A stretch of 64,000 nt of DNA from the NCBI RefSeq assembly GCF_036208045.1, contig NZ_CP121472.1, forward strand, positions 372,001 to 436,000. The letters run 5' to 3'. Origin of the DNA: Thiorhodovibrio winogradskyi (lineage in GTDB: Bacteria; Pseudomonadota; Gammaproteobacteria; Chromatiales; Chromatiaceae). The translations under genes were made by a program, and so were the position numbers. Below the pieces are notes generated by a model, which saw only the letters and a list, made by a program, of their open reading frames with translations, did no database searches and was not told where the DNA came from. How positions within the stretch are numbered: position 1 is the stretch's first letter; each line of letters opens with the position of its first letter. Shown here piece by piece: positions 40,053 through 48,963 of the stretch.

Positions 40053-41038
40053 TGCCGCCGGCTGATGAGGACGCTGCATCGCCGTCGCCGGAAGAGATGA
40101 CGGCGCAAGCATCGCGCAGGATAAAGCGCCCGTTTGAATGGCTGCTGGGCGGTGCGCTGCTGCTCGGGCTCATCCTGCTGGTGCAGTGTTGGATTGGTTG
40201 GTCGCGGTTGCTCGCGCCCTGGCTCGGGTTTCCACCCCTGATACTCATCGGGTTGCTGGGTCTGAGTGCTGGCAGTTATCTGGCCCGAGCGCTGCGTATC
40301 CAACTGTATTTCGCACCGCTAATGAATGGGGTTTTTCCAACGACCCTGCGGCTGTCGGTGTTACACACCACAGCCAATGTGCTCTTGCCCATGCGCTTGG
40401 GCGAGCTGGTTTTTCCCTGGCTGATGCGAGGCTACTTCGGCCACGGACTGCTGGGCGCAGGTGTCTCCCTGGTCTGGATTCGTCTGCTGGATTTGCACTT
40501 TCTGGCGCTAATCGCTTGGTTTATTCTGTGGTTGCGCTCGCCCTCCGCGCTCTGGCCGCTGGCGGCGGCTCTATGGCTGGCTCTGCTGCTGGTGTTGCCA
40601 CTGGCAGCCCGACGCCTGTCGGCGCTGCCAGAATCCGGCGTGCGTTGGCGTCGCGTCCTGCGTTTTCTGGCGCAAGCCGCACCACGCGAGCACACCCGCC
40701 TGGCTGGCCTCTATGGCTGGACGGCCCTTTGCTGGGGAACCAAATTCATCGCCTTCGCCTGGGTGCTGGGCTATTTCCTGCCCCTTGACTTCTGGCGCTT
40801 GCTCGCCGGCGTCATGGGCGCCGAGTTATCCTCGGTGCTGCCTTTTCACGGCATCGGCGGCGCTGGCTCTTATGAACTTGCCACGCTCGCGGCACTTGTC
40901 CCTCTGGGCGTCCCAGCCAAAGAGGCCTTGGCCGCCGCAGTGAATCTGCATCTTTTCATGCTCGGCGCCAGCCTGCTGTTTGGCCTGCTCGCAATGGCAC
41001 TGCCGGTACGGAGACGTGTGCGTCTTGAGATAGGTTAA
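40049..41038 (+). CDS. Flippase-like/LPG-synthase-type membrane protein (UPF0104)
   Basis: A 329-residue polytopic protein with about eight membrane segments, belonging to the lysylphosphatidylglycerol synthase transmembrane or flippase-like family. Typical segments are SAGSYLARALRIQLYF, LPMRLGELVFPWLM and the late ELSSVLPFHGIGGAGSYELATL with the GxGxxE-type motif. It probably handles a lipid or lipid-linked sugar. Coupling with the acyltransferase by an ATGA overlap suggests a lipid A or outer-membrane lipid role, which is inference. Confidence 0.85.
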   Translation: MMPPADEDAASPSPEEMTAQASRRIKRPFEWLLGGALLLGLILLVQCWIGWSRLLAPWLGFPPLILIGLLGLSAGSYLARALRIQLYFAPLMNGVFPTTLRLSVLHTTANVLLPMRLGELVFPWLMRGYFGHGLLGAGVSLVWIRLLDLHFLALIAWFILWLRSPSALWPLAAALWLALLLVLPLAARRLSALPESGVRWRRVLRFLAQAAPREHTRLAGLYGWTALCWGTKFIAFAWVLGYFLPLDFWRLLAGVMGAELSSVLPFHGIGGAGSYELATLAALVPLGVPAKEALAAAVNLHLFMLGASLLFGLLAMALPVRRRVRLEIG

Positions 41039-41278
41039 GCTGGACTAAGCCTAACAAGGCGCCAACTCGCTGCGAGTACGCCCCAAGGTCTCTCTTGATA
41101 TGGCGAAGAAATCGCGCAAGAAGCCACTGCTGTCGGGCAGTTGCACATGGGTCTCGTGCCTGGCATTAACCTGACTGTCATCCCTTAAGGTATGAGCCCT
41201 GTCGATATCTGCTGCAAATCAATTACCTTTGTATCAAGGATGGCAATGAACGGCTGCCGGTGTGGTTGCGAATATTTA

Positions 41279-41791
41279 TCATGATGTGCCGCCATGATGT
41301 GACGCCATCCGATCAATCTCTTCAATTGATTTAACGATTGCCCACTGTAGCCAATTGCCGAGATCATCTTCGATAAGACGACTTTCGCAGCTTGCAGTGG
41401 GCGCCAGGAATGGACGGTTCACTCTGATTCTTAAGTCCCTGGGGAGTGACTGAGCGAGCCAAGGCATCAAATGCACAGCGCTCTCAATCTCGGCACGCGC
41501 AGCTTGCGGTGCTCCTTCTTCAAGATGGATGCGTATGAGTGAGAAGCTTGTGGCGATATGTCGATCATTCTGCTCTCGCAGTGCGACAAAGCTCTTCATG
41601 CTTTCTGTCAAACACGCATAACGCTTTGCTAGTGATAGGCTTTCGTCACGGGATGCTAGATATGTAACGAGTGCCTGCTCATATGCACTCCAATGGATAT
41701 CGCCAGAATGATCGATCTGACTCCACTCGTGAACAAGCGAACTTGAATAGGGGAGGCTTGTGAAAAATGATTGCCATTGGTTTTGATACAT
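41279..41791 (-). CDS. Orphan hypothetical protein (170 aa)
   Basis: Not recognised. The ATG at 41791 has a good ribosome site (GGAAG six bases upstream) and gives MYQNQWQSFFTSLPYS; an extension to a TTG at 41848 is less likely. The protein is soluble and probably helical. The middle (SLSLAKRYACLTESMKSFVALREQ) and the EEGAPQAARAEIESAVHLMPW segment hint at TPR-like helices. GC and codon use look lower than in the neighbours, and the gene sits alone at the edge of a decayed region, consistent with acquired or residual DNA. It could be the remaining end of a longer gene. Confidence 0.55.
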   Translation of the reverse strand: MYQNQWQSFFTSLPYSSSLVHEWSQIDHSGDIHWSAYEQALVTYLASRDESLSLAKRYACLTESMKSFVALREQNDRHIATSFSLIRIHLEEGAPQAARAEIESAVHLMPWLAQSLPRDLRIRVNRPFLAPTASCESRLIEDDLGNWLQWAIVKSIEEIDRMASHHGGTS

Positions 41792-42416
41792 GCGACTTCC
41801 AGAGTGTTGGTTGATGATTAATGGTGTTTTATTCGCGGCGGATTTCAAAGTACTCGAGATGATTCAGCGCCGATGCATCAGCACCAATGCAATGGCATAC
41901 CTGATACAGACCACCTGGAATAGCCGCTAAAAACACCCTGGCAAACAGTGTTATACAGAGACAGACACTGAGATTTCCCGACAACTTTTTCTGGAAAATC
42001 CGGCTACAGACAAAACCGTCAGCGCACGGGGCTAGGCCTGATCGAGACACCTCACCAAGGGAGTGATTGCATCACTGCTAAAGATACCTCAGAGTCTGGT
42101 CCGGAACCCCCCTGTCATATTCCCGAAGGAATTTTTGAGGGTTCACACTTTCTGGATATTATTCTGGCGTAACTTGTACGATCCATCGGTTTTCGTGAAT
42201 TCACGTTAACTGGCCATTTGCATCGGCCGCGCGCACCAAGACCGCGGGGCGATGCTGCCGATCAAGCCGTCGGTGCCGGTGATCAAAGCCTGTTTGCGGC
42301 ATTTTGCTCAGGGTCAACTAAGTATAACTGGGACTCTGTTAAAGAGTCTGTCCTAATTTCTGCCTGATTTTCAAGCATTATCTCTGTACAGCCATCCGAC
42401 CAACCGGGTGATGCCT

Positions 42417-42464
42417 GAGAACAAAGAACCTTGAGAACAAAGAATCTTGTGAACAAAGAATCAT
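42417..42464. repeat. 16-bp tandem repeat, three copies
   Basis: GAGAACAAAGAACCTT, GAGAACAAAGAATCTT and GTGAACAAAGAATCAT follow one another without gaps in non-coding DNA. Confidence 0.8.
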
Positions 42465-42551
42465 AGAAGGCGGAGGGCAAACAGACATGATGCTTGAGCC
42501 TGGTGCCGAGCTTAACCCGTTGACGCGCCAGTCTTAATGGCTATGATCAGA

Positions 42552-42578
42552 AAGGTTCTGAAGGTTCTGAAGGTTCCA
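42552..42578. repeat. 9-bp tandem repeat, three copies
   Basis: AAGGTTCTG twice, then AAGGTTCCA, in the same decayed region. Confidence 0.7.
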
Positions 42579-43037
42579 ATTCTTTAAAGATCAGCCTCGG
42601 CATGGCATGGCGGCGTTGCAAAACCCAGGAGATGTTAGTGAAGGAGTTGTGGCTGTAGCTGCTTGCCTACTATGTGATCCGCTTGCCGATGGCCCATGTT
42701 TGTAATCCAAGGTGAGGCCAAGAGCGGCTTGGTTGATCGGGTGTACGTCGATCTGTCGTGGCTGCGCGACCGTCACGGTCAAGATTTTCTCAGCCTTGCG
42801 GTTCTGCCCGACACCACGCCGCCACTTACATGTCACCACCTATTCTGATGGAGCTCCAGTGGTGTGCGACTTCCATTATGGCAGGGGACCATGAGGACTT
42901 TGATTCAGATCTGTTTATGATTCGGCACTAACAGTAGAAGCTTGTCGCGGCGCAAGGTATCATCCAGCGTCCGCCGTCTCAAGGGTGGTGGACATTGTTA
43001 CCTCACCCTAATTACTTAATGACTGGGAGTGCTGTCG

Positions 43038-43772
43038 ATGTCTCTAATGAAACGATCTGTTGCTGAGTTGGTCGGTACTTTCTGGCTTGTGCTTGGCGGC
43101 TGCGGGAGCGCGGCGCTGGCCGCGGTCTTCATGGCCGGTACGAACGACATTGGCATTGGACTCTTGGGTGTCTCCTTGGCCTTTGGGTTGACCGTGCTGA
43201 CCATGGCCTATGCTATTGGCCACATTTCTGGCTGTCATCTCAATCCTGCCGTGACATTGGGGCTCGCGGTTGGTGGGCGCTTCGGCTTCGCGGAGACGCC
43301 GGCTTATATCGTTTCGCAGACGCTGGGAGCGATTCTGGCGGCCGCTTTGTTGCTGGTGATCGCGACTGGTACCGACGGGTTTTCGCTTGGCGCCAATAGC
43401 CTGGCGGTGAATGGGTACGGTGAGTTATCGCCTGGCGGTTACAGTCTCATGGCTGGTCTGATCACCGAGGTGGTCATGACCTTCATGTTCCTGTTCATCA
43501 TCCTGGGTGTGACCGATAAGCGTGGTACGGCCGTGGCGGGTGGTTTGGCGATTGGTCTGACGCTGACGCTCATTCATCTGATCTCTATTCCCGTCACAAA
43601 CACCTCGGTGAATCCGGCGCGCAGCACTGGGCCGGCGCTGGTGCTGGCGCTTTCCGGTGAAGGAAAGGCCTTGGCGCAGTTATGGCTGTTCTGGGTGGCG
43701 CCTCTCCTTGGCGCCGCCTTGGCCGGTCTGGCCTATCGCTTCTTTGAGCAACCTCATAGCGCGACTGCATAA
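43038..43772 (+). CDS. aqpZ: Aquaporin Z-type water channel
   Basis: Six-helix major intrinsic protein; 244 residues. The ATG at 43038 has GGGAG eight bases upstream. Both pore motifs are intact: [15 protein letters not shown] and [12 protein letters not shown]. The selectivity filter looks AqpZ-like (Phe in LAFGLTV, His in [20 protein letters not shown], Thr and Arg in the same stretch). Followed by a strong terminator, so it is a single-gene unit. Confidence 0.95.
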   Translation: MSLMKRSVAELVGTFWLVLGGCGSAALAAVFMAGTNDIGIGLLGVSLAFGLTVLTMAYAIGHISGCHLNPAVTLGLAVGGRFGFAETPAYIVSQTLGAILAAALLLVIATGTDGFSLGANSLAVNGYGELSPGGYSLMAGLITEVVMTFMFLFIILGVTDKRGTAVAGGLAIGLTLTLIHLISIPVTNTSVNPARSTGPALVLALSGEGKALAQLWLFWVAPLLGAALAGLAYRFFEQPHSATA

Positions 43773-43812
43773 GGTTTCGGGCGCGGGGTGACCGCGAATC
43801 CGAGTCTGTGAG

Positions 43813-43860
43813 AAGCCCCGATCCGGGCGGCGAGTCGCCGTTTCGGACCTGGGGCTTTTC
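43813..43860 (+). terminator. Intrinsic terminator after aqpZ
   Basis: AAGCCCC (43813-43819) pairs with GGGGCTT (43851-43857). An inner GATCCG/CGGACC arm and a GGCG/CGCC core extend the stem, and TTTTCGTTTTC follows. Confidence 0.75.
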
Positions 43861-44066
43861 GTTTTCTGCGGGCTCGGCAGACTGTTGCCAAAACGATTGA
43901 CTCAATTTCCCTTGGTTATGCCCGCCTGATGGCGCGCTCCAGTTTTCAGTTCCAGCGCAACCGAGGCGGTGGAAATTCCTGTCACTGCCGAGCCAGGTTT
44001 TCTGGTATGTTTCGGGGTTGCCCGGGCTTGGCCTTGCGCACAGGCCTTGGGCGGAATTAGTTCCAA

Positions 44067-44089
44067 ACAGCGCTGACCCAGCGTTTTTT
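44067..44089 (+). promoter_or_regulatory. Attenuator-like hairpin with T tract in the sat leader
   Basis: AGCGCT (44069-44074) pairs with AGCGTT (44080-44085, one G-T pair) around a 5-base loop, and the T run reaches 44089. It lies 64 bases before the sat start, so if transcription begins upstream it could reduce read-through. The rest of the 43861-44153 leader shows no clear promoter. Confidence 0.35.
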
Positions 44090-44153
44090 GCGCGTTCGCG
44101 AGCGCGCGCTGTCCGGTTGGCGTTTCCCACCTCATTGCCCCGGGAGGCCATGC

Positions 44154-45341
44154 ATGATCAAACCCATCGGCTCCGACGAACTCAACCCCCGTTTTGTTTA
44201 TGACCCTGATGAACACCATCGCCTTGCCCATGAAGCTGAGTCGCTGCCCTCGGTAATTGTCAGTTCCCAGACCGCCGGCAATGCGGTGATGCTCGGTGCC
44301 GGCTACTTCAGCCCGCTGGAGGGCTTCATGAATCTGGCCGATGCCTTGAGCGTCGCAGAGTCCATGACCATGACCGACGGGCGTTTCTTCCCGGTGCCTA
44401 TCCTGTGCCTGCTGGAGTCCACCGATGCCATCGCCGGGGCCGAGCGCATCGCGCTGCGCGACCCCAATGTCGAGGGTCATCCGGTGCTGGCGGTCATGGA
44501 GGTTGCCGCGATCGAAGAGGTCTCCGATGCCCAGATGGCGCTGATGACCGACAAGGTCTATCGCACCGCCGATCCCGAGCATCCGGGGGTCAAGACCTTT
44601 AACACCCAGGGTCGGCTGGCGGTGTCAGGCGCGATTCAGGTGCTGAACTTCTCCTACTTCCAGACCGACTTCCCCGATACCTTCCGCACGGCGGTCGAGA
44701 TCCGTAACGAGATCCAGGAACATGGCTGGAGCAAAGTGGTCGCCTTCCAGACCCGCAATCCCATGCATCGCGCCCATGAGGAGTTGTGCAAAATGGCCAT
44801 GGACGCGGTCAAGGCCGACGGCGTGGTGATTCACATGTTGCTCGGCAAGCTCAAGCCGGGTGACATCCCGGCGCCGGTGCGCGATGCCTCCATCCGCAAG
44901 ATGGCGGAGCTGTACTTTCCGCCCAACACCGTGATGATCACCGGCTACGGCTTCGACATGCTCTACGCCGGCCCGCGCGAGGCGGTGCTGCATGCCTATT
45001 TTCGCCAGAACATGGGTGCGACCGATTTCATTATTGGACGCGATCATGCCGGGGTGGGGGACTATTACGGTCCCTTCGATGCCCAGAGCATCTTCGACGA
45101 CGAAGTTCCCGCCGGCGCGCTCGATATCGAGATTTTCCGCGCCGATCACACCGCTTATTCCAAAAAACTCAATCGCGTGGTGATGATGCGAGATGCCCCG
45201 GACCATGGCAAGGAGGACTTCATTTTGCTGTCCGGCACCCGAGTGCGCGAGATGCTCGGCCAAGGCGAGGCGCCGCCGCCGGAGTTCTCTCGGCCCGAAG
45301 TGGCGAAAATCCTGATGGACTACTATCAATCGCTTGGCTGA
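44154..45341 (+). CDS. sat: Dissimilatory sulfate adenylyltransferase (ATP sulfurylase)
   Basis: Homo-oligomeric ATP sulfurylase. In sulfur oxidizers it runs in reverse, making ATP and sulfate from APS and pyrophosphate. The ATG at 44154 (GGGAGG upstream) gives 395 residues. An N-terminal PUA-like domain starts near LPSVIVSSQTAGNAVMLGAGYFSPLEGFM. The catalytic motifs are QTRNPMHRAHEE (199-210) and GRDHAGVGDYYGPFDAQ (from 295). There is no C-terminal APS kinase domain, as expected for the dissimilatory type. It lies next to aprMBA, the order known from purple sulfur bacteria. Confidence 0.96.
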   Translation: MIKPIGSDELNPRFVYDPDEHHRLAHEAESLPSVIVSSQTAGNAVMLGAGYFSPLEGFMNLADALSVAESMTMTDGRFFPVPILCLLESTDAIAGAERIALRDPNVEGHPVLAVMEVAAIEEVSDAQMALMTDKVYRTADPEHPGVKTFNTQGRLAVSGAIQVLNFSYFQTDFPDTFRTAVEIRNEIQEHGWSKVVAFQTRNPMHRAHEELCKMAMDAVKADGVVIHMLLGKLKPGDIPAPVRDASIRKMAELYFPPNTVMITGYGFDMLYAGPREAVLHAYFRQNMGATDFIIGRDHAGVGDYYGPFDAQSIFDDEVPAGALDIEIFRADHTAYSKKLNRVVMMRDAPDHGKEDFILLSGTRVREMLGQGEAPPPEFSRPEVAKILMDYYQSLG

Positions 45342-45389
45342 AACCCGTCGCCGGGCTGAAAGCAGTCGCTTAAATGACCAGGATTGGCT

Positions 45390-45481
45390 CTTGTAAGCCC
45401 CTTTACAAGCAGTTTAGTTGATCTCGGTCGATAGGCATTTCGTTAATTCGTAATAAAATAAAGCTGCGGCAACCTGCAGCT
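45390..45481 (+). promoter_or_regulatory. Two stem-loops in the sat-aprM gap
   Basis: CTTGTAA/TTACAAG (45390-45409, 6-base loop) and AGCTGC/GCAGCT (45462-45481, 8-base loop). The second lies directly before the aprM ribosome site (AACGGAG). A weak promoter-like pair (TTGATC, then AT-rich TAATAAAAT) lies between them. They may separate sat from aprMBA expression or process the message. Confidence 0.4.
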
Positions 45482-45499
45482 AACGGAGACCCTCAAACA

Positions 45500-46342
45500 A
45501 TGATCACTAGTAATCCCTTCGTCGAGCTCTCGACGATCATCCCGCCTGGCGCGATGAAGGCCTATGTCGTCCTCATGGTCTTGCTTGTCATCGGTGGTAC
45601 CCTGCTCGATATCTGGCACAAAAAGAGCGCGCTCTACTTCTTCGAGAAAGGCAAGTCGCTGAAAAAGCTGGCTAAGCGCGAGGTCAGCAGTGCCGAGAAG
45701 CTGACCATCGCCATCAGCACCATCAAGCATGAGGTGTTGTCCTCGGGCGAGTTCGAGAATCCTGACCGGCGTAAATCGCACCTGCTGATGATGTACGGCT
45801 TCATCGTCTTCGTGCTGACAACGGCCTCGATGATTTTCAGCCTGCCGGCCGCCGAGGGGCAGTCTTGGTTCCTGACCTCCCTACTATGGCATGCGGGCGC
45901 TGCCTCCATCTGTGTCGGCGGGTACTGGTTCTGGTTCAAAATCCGTGCCGACGTGCGCTCCGAGGGCCACGAGTGGTATGAGGTGCATCAGTCCGACATT
46001 TTCATCGTCTCCTTGCTGCTGATGGCCGGCTTTGCCCTGATTTGGTCGCTGCTGGGTCTGGGCGTGCTGGGTGGCTTCGCCTTCTTCGTCTTTATCGCGG
46101 CCGCGACCACGCTCTTTAGCACTGTCCTCTGGTCAAAGTTCGCGCACATGTTCTTCAAGCCCGCCGCCGCCTTCCAGAAGAAAGTGGCTAAGGCCGATGG
46201 TTCCCTCGATAAGCTGCCTGAAGTGCCCGAGTTGACCGACCCGGTCGTCAAGGAGCGCTTTCCGGATATTCCTGAGTACATGGGCGAGAAGCCCGCTTAT
46301 ATGGGCTTGGGAATCAAGCGTGAAGCGCCGAGCCATTACTGA
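45500..46342 (+). CDS. aprM: APS reductase membrane anchor AprM
   Basis: Integral membrane protein of 280 residues thought to link AprBA to the quinone pool in purple sulfur bacteria, in place of the QmoABC complex. About five membrane segments: 20-39, 96-115, 124-146, 167-190 and 190-212. Cytoplasmic loops are basic and charged, and His131 and His163 are possible haem or quinone contacts (inferred). No Fe-S motif is present. Its identity rests mainly on position between sat and aprB and on its topology. Confidence 0.9.
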   Translation: MITSNPFVELSTIIPPGAMKAYVVLMVLLVIGGTLLDIWHKKSALYFFEKGKSLKKLAKREVSSAEKLTIAISTIKHEVLSSGEFENPDRRKSHLLMMYGFIVFVLTTASMIFSLPAAEGQSWFLTSLLWHAGAASICVGGYWFWFKIRADVRSEGHEWYEVHQSDIFIVSLLLMAGFALIWSLLGLGVLGGFAFFVFIAAATTLFSTVLWSKFAHMFFKPAAAFQKKVAKADGSLDKLPEVPELTDPVVKERFPDIPEYMGEKPAYMGLGIKREAPSHY

Positions 46343-46350
46343 GACTTATT

Positions 46351-46407
46351 GACTCAATCGGGTTTGCTCAATCGGGTTCACTGAATCTGGTTCACTGAAT
46401 CAGGTCA
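46351..46407. repeat. Imperfect 13-15-bp tandem repeat between aprM and aprB
   Basis: Four adjacent copies related to (G/C)TCAATCGGGTTCA occupy most of the 81-base gap. They end 16 bases before the aprB start, so copy changes could affect the distance between the two genes but not the reading frame. Confidence 0.6.
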
Positions 46408-46423
46408 CGAAGAGGATTAGAAG

Positions 46424-46906
46424 ATGCCAACTTTTGTTTACATGACCCGCTGCGATGGTTGCGGCCAGTGCGTTGATATCTGTCCGTCAGACATCATGCA
46501 CATGGACTCCGTTGTCCGTCGTGCCTATAACATAGAACCCAACATGTGCTGGGAATGTTATTCCTGCGTCAAGGCCTGTCCGCACAATGCGATTGACGTG
46601 CGCGGCTACGCTGACTTTGCTCCGCTCGGCCATTCAGTGCGGGTGCAGCGCGACGAGGAGAAAGGCGTGATTGCCTGGCGGATCATTTTCCGCAATGGCG
46701 AGAAAGACATGACGCTGCTCGCGCCCATCACAACCAAGCCCTGGGGCCAAGCGATCCCGCAACTCGCCGACGAAGCCGAGCCTAGTCAAGAAATGCGCGA
46801 TAGCCAGCACCTGTACAACGAGCCCAAGTACATTCGGCTGGATGATGGTGGTCTGCACACGCTTGAGTCCAATGGCCTTAAACTGAAAGAAGGGGTGTAC
46901 TACTGA
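46424..46906 (+). CDS. aprB: APS reductase beta subunit AprB
   Basis: Electron-transfer subunit of 160 residues with two [4Fe-4S] clusters. The ligands are Cys10, 13, 16, 20 (in MTRCDGCGQCVDICP) and Cys42, 45, 48, 52 (in MCWECYSCVKACPHNAIDV). The C-terminal part wraps around AprA in known structures. The last base overlaps the aprA start, so the two subunits are made together. Confidence 0.97.
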   Translation: MPTFVYMTRCDGCGQCVDICPSDIMHMDSVVRRAYNIEPNMCWECYSCVKACPHNAIDVRGYADFAPLGHSVRVQRDEEKGVIAWRIIFRNGEKDMTLLAPITTKPWGQAIPQLADEAEPSQEMRDSQHLYNEPKYIRLDDGGLHTLESNGLKLKEGVYY

Positions 46907-48768
46907 TGGCTTTCAAGACAATCATCGAAGATGGCATCGACATCCTGGTCGCCGGCGCCGGCCTGGGCGGTACGGGCGCGGCCTTCGAGGCGCGTTACTG
47001 GGGCAAGGATAAAAAAATCGTCATTGCAGAAAAAGCGAACATTGACCGTTCAGGCGCCGTGGCGCAGGGCCTCTACGCCATCAACTGTTACATGGGCACC
47101 CGCTTTGGCGAGAACAACCCGGAAGATCATGTGCGTTACGCGCGCATCGACCTCATGGGCATGGTGCGCGAGGATCTGCTGTTCGACATGGCCCGCCATG
47201 TGGATTCCACCGTGCATCAATTCGAGGAATGGGGCCTGCCGCTGATGCGCAACCCCAAGACTGGTGCCTATCAGCGCGAAGGGCGCTGGCAGATCATGAT
47301 TCACGGCGAGTCCTACAAGCCGATCGTCGCCGAGGCGGCCAAGAAGTCCGCGGACAAGGTCTTCAACCGCATCTGTGTCACTCATTTGCTGATGGATGAG
47401 AGCAAGCCGAACCGAGTCGCTGGCGCTGTCGGCTTCAATGTGCGCACCGGCAATTATCATGTGTTTAAGTCCAAGGCCGTGATCGTGGCCGCCGGTGGAG
47501 CCTCGAACATCTACAAGCCGCGTTCGGTCGGCGAGGGTGCCGGTCGCGTCTGGTACGCACCCTGGTCCTCCGGCTCCGCTTACGGCCTGTTGATTGGTGC
47601 CGGCGCCAAGATGACCCAGATGGAAAACCGCATCGTGCTGGCGCGCTTCAAGGACGGCTATGGTCCGGTCGGTGCCTACTTCCTGCATCTGAAGACCTAC
47701 ACCCAGAATTGCAACGGCGAGGAGTATGAGTCCAACTGGTGGCCGCAACTGCAGGAAATGGTCGGCAAGGAATACCTCGACCCCGAGGCCTCCCACCGCA
47801 CCCATAGACCCATCCCGACCTGTCTGCGCAACCATGCGCTGATCAACGAGGTCAACGCCGGGCGCGGCCCGATTCACATGATCACCATGGAGGCCTTCCA
47901 GGATCCGCATCTGGAGGAAATCGGCTGGCACAACTTCCTCGGCATGACCGTCGGCCAGGCCGTGCTCTGGGCCGCCACCGACGTGGATCCGAAGAATGAA
48001 AACCCCGAGTTGACCACCTCCGAGCCTTATGTCATGGGCTCGCACGCCACCGGCTGCGGTGCCTGGTGCTCGGGTCCCGAGGACATCTCGCCACCCGAGT
48101 ATTTCTGGGGTTACAACCGTATGACCACGGTCGAGGGGTTGTTCGGTGCTGGTGATGCCGCTGGTGGCACCCCGCACGCCTTCTCGTCCGGTTCCTTCAC
48201 CGAAGGGCGGTTGGCGGCCAAGGCGGCCTGCAAGTACATCGACGATGGCAAGGCCGAGGGCATTCGCGTAACTGATGAGCAAATCGAGCGCCGTCGCGCC
48301 GAGATCTACAAGCCGATGGAGCATTATCGGGTCTATCGCAACGAGATCACCGCCGGTTCGGTCAACCCCAACTACATCAACCCGCGCCAAGGCCTGGATC
48401 GCCTGCAAAAGTTGATGGACGAGTATTGCGGTGGTGTGACTGTCAGCTACATGACCAACGAGAAGTTGCTGAATATCGGTCTCAAGAAGATGAAGATCTT
48501 CGAGGAAGATCTCGAGAAGATTGCCGCGGAGAATATCCATGAACTCCTGCGCGCCTGGGAGTTGAAGCATCGCCATCTCACCTCCGAGGCGGTCATGCAG
48601 CACACCCTGTTCCGCAAGGAGACCCGCTGGCCTGGCTACTATTACCGTGGCGATGTCATGAAGGTGGACGACGAGAACTGGCATGTACTGACCGTCTCGC
48701 GTCGTGATCCAGAAACCGGCGAATACACCATGGAAAAGGCGCCTTGCTACCATCTGGTTGAGGCCTAG
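46906..48768 (+). CDS. aprA: APS reductase alpha subunit AprA
   Basis: FAD-containing catalytic subunit, 620 residues, that oxidises sulfite plus AMP to APS in sulfur oxidizers. The dinucleotide-binding motif is DILVAGAGLGGTGAAFEARYWG (12-33, quoted in part: VAGAGLGGTGAA). Other AprA features: RSGAVAQGLYAINCYMG, EGRWQIMIHGESYKPIVAEAA, and SGSFTEGRLAAKAA near residue 425. The C-terminal domain ends with the Tyr-rich GYYYRGDVMKVDDENW. Belongs to the fumarate-reductase flavoprotein family; the aprB neighbour decides the call. Confidence 0.97.
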   Translation: MAFKTIIEDGIDILVAGAGLGGTGAAFEARYWGKDKKIVIAEKANIDRSGAVAQGLYAINCYMGTRFGENNPEDHVRYARIDLMGMVREDLLFDMARHVDSTVHQFEEWGLPLMRNPKTGAYQREGRWQIMIHGESYKPIVAEAAKKSADKVFNRICVTHLLMDESKPNRVAGAVGFNVRTGNYHVFKSKAVIVAAGGASNIYKPRSVGEGAGRVWYAPWSSGSAYGLLIGAGAKMTQMENRIVLARFKDGYGPVGAYFLHLKTYTQNCNGEEYESNWWPQLQEMVGKEYLDPEASHRTHRPIPTCLRNHALINEVNAGRGPIHMITMEAFQDPHLEEIGWHNFLGMTVGQAVLWAATDVDPKNENPELTTSEPYVMGSHATGCGAWCSGPEDISPPEYFWGYNRMTTVEGLFGAGDAAGGTPHAFSSGSFTEGRLAAKAACKYIDDGKAEGIRVTDEQIERRRAEIYKPMEHYRVYRNEITAGSVNPNYINPRQGLDRLQKLMDEYCGGVTVSYMTNEKLLNIGLKKMKIFEEDLEKIAAENIHELLRAWELKHRHLTSEAVMQHTLFRKETRWPGYYYRGDVMKVDDENWHVLTVSRRDPETGEYTMEKAPCYHLVEA

Positions 48769-48775
48769 GGGGCTG

Positions 48776-48801
48776 GGCGGGGCGAATTCATTCGCCCCGC
48801 C
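48776..48801 (+). terminator. Strong hairpin after aprA
   Basis: GGCGGGGCGA-ATTCAT-TCGCCCCGCC, a perfect 10-bp stem, lies 7 bases past the aprA stop. No T tract follows, so it may stabilise the message or act with Rho rather than end transcription alone. Confidence 0.5.
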
Positions 48802-48963
48802 GTCCCGCTCTGCTCAATATCGACAATAAGCAAAATTTCATCGTGGATGCACGAGAAAGCAAGATCGACGCGTCCAGTTGATCTTTTTTTCTGTGCCTTC
48901 ATTTTTCCACTCGCAACGATGAAAACATCATGGCGGAGCGCCGGCGATTGACGAGGATATGAC

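Larger units (their letters stand above)
41792..43037. other. Decayed, AT-richer intergenic region
   Basis: About 1.2 kb without a convincing intact gene. It contains two short tandem arrays (42417-42464 and 42552-42578). On the minus strand near 42236-42305 the reading KQALITGTDGLIGS resembles the nucleotide-binding start of an SDR epimerase or GDP-mannose dehydratase, broken after about 20 codons. Open frames at 42591-42839 (minus) and 42712-42894 (plus) have no recognisable likeness. The pattern fits gene remnants. Confidence 0.5.

Noticed and set aside
41100-41174. 24-codon ORF starting MAKKSRKKPLLS after the flippase-like gene
   Set aside because: Its AAGG is too far from the ATG, there is no family likeness and it is too short to support.
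41829-42050. 73-codon minus-strand frame beside the orphan gene
   Set aside because: Composition is not gene-like, with no ribosome site and no recognisable family.
42403-42464. CRISPR-like array at the 16-bp repeats
   Set aside because: The copies are directly adjacent without unique spacers, and no cas genes are near.
42591-42894. Overlapping frames on both strands resembling transposase remnants
   Set aside because: A basic segment (TCKWRRGVGQNRKAEK) suggested a transposase, but no DDE motif or terminal repeats are visible.
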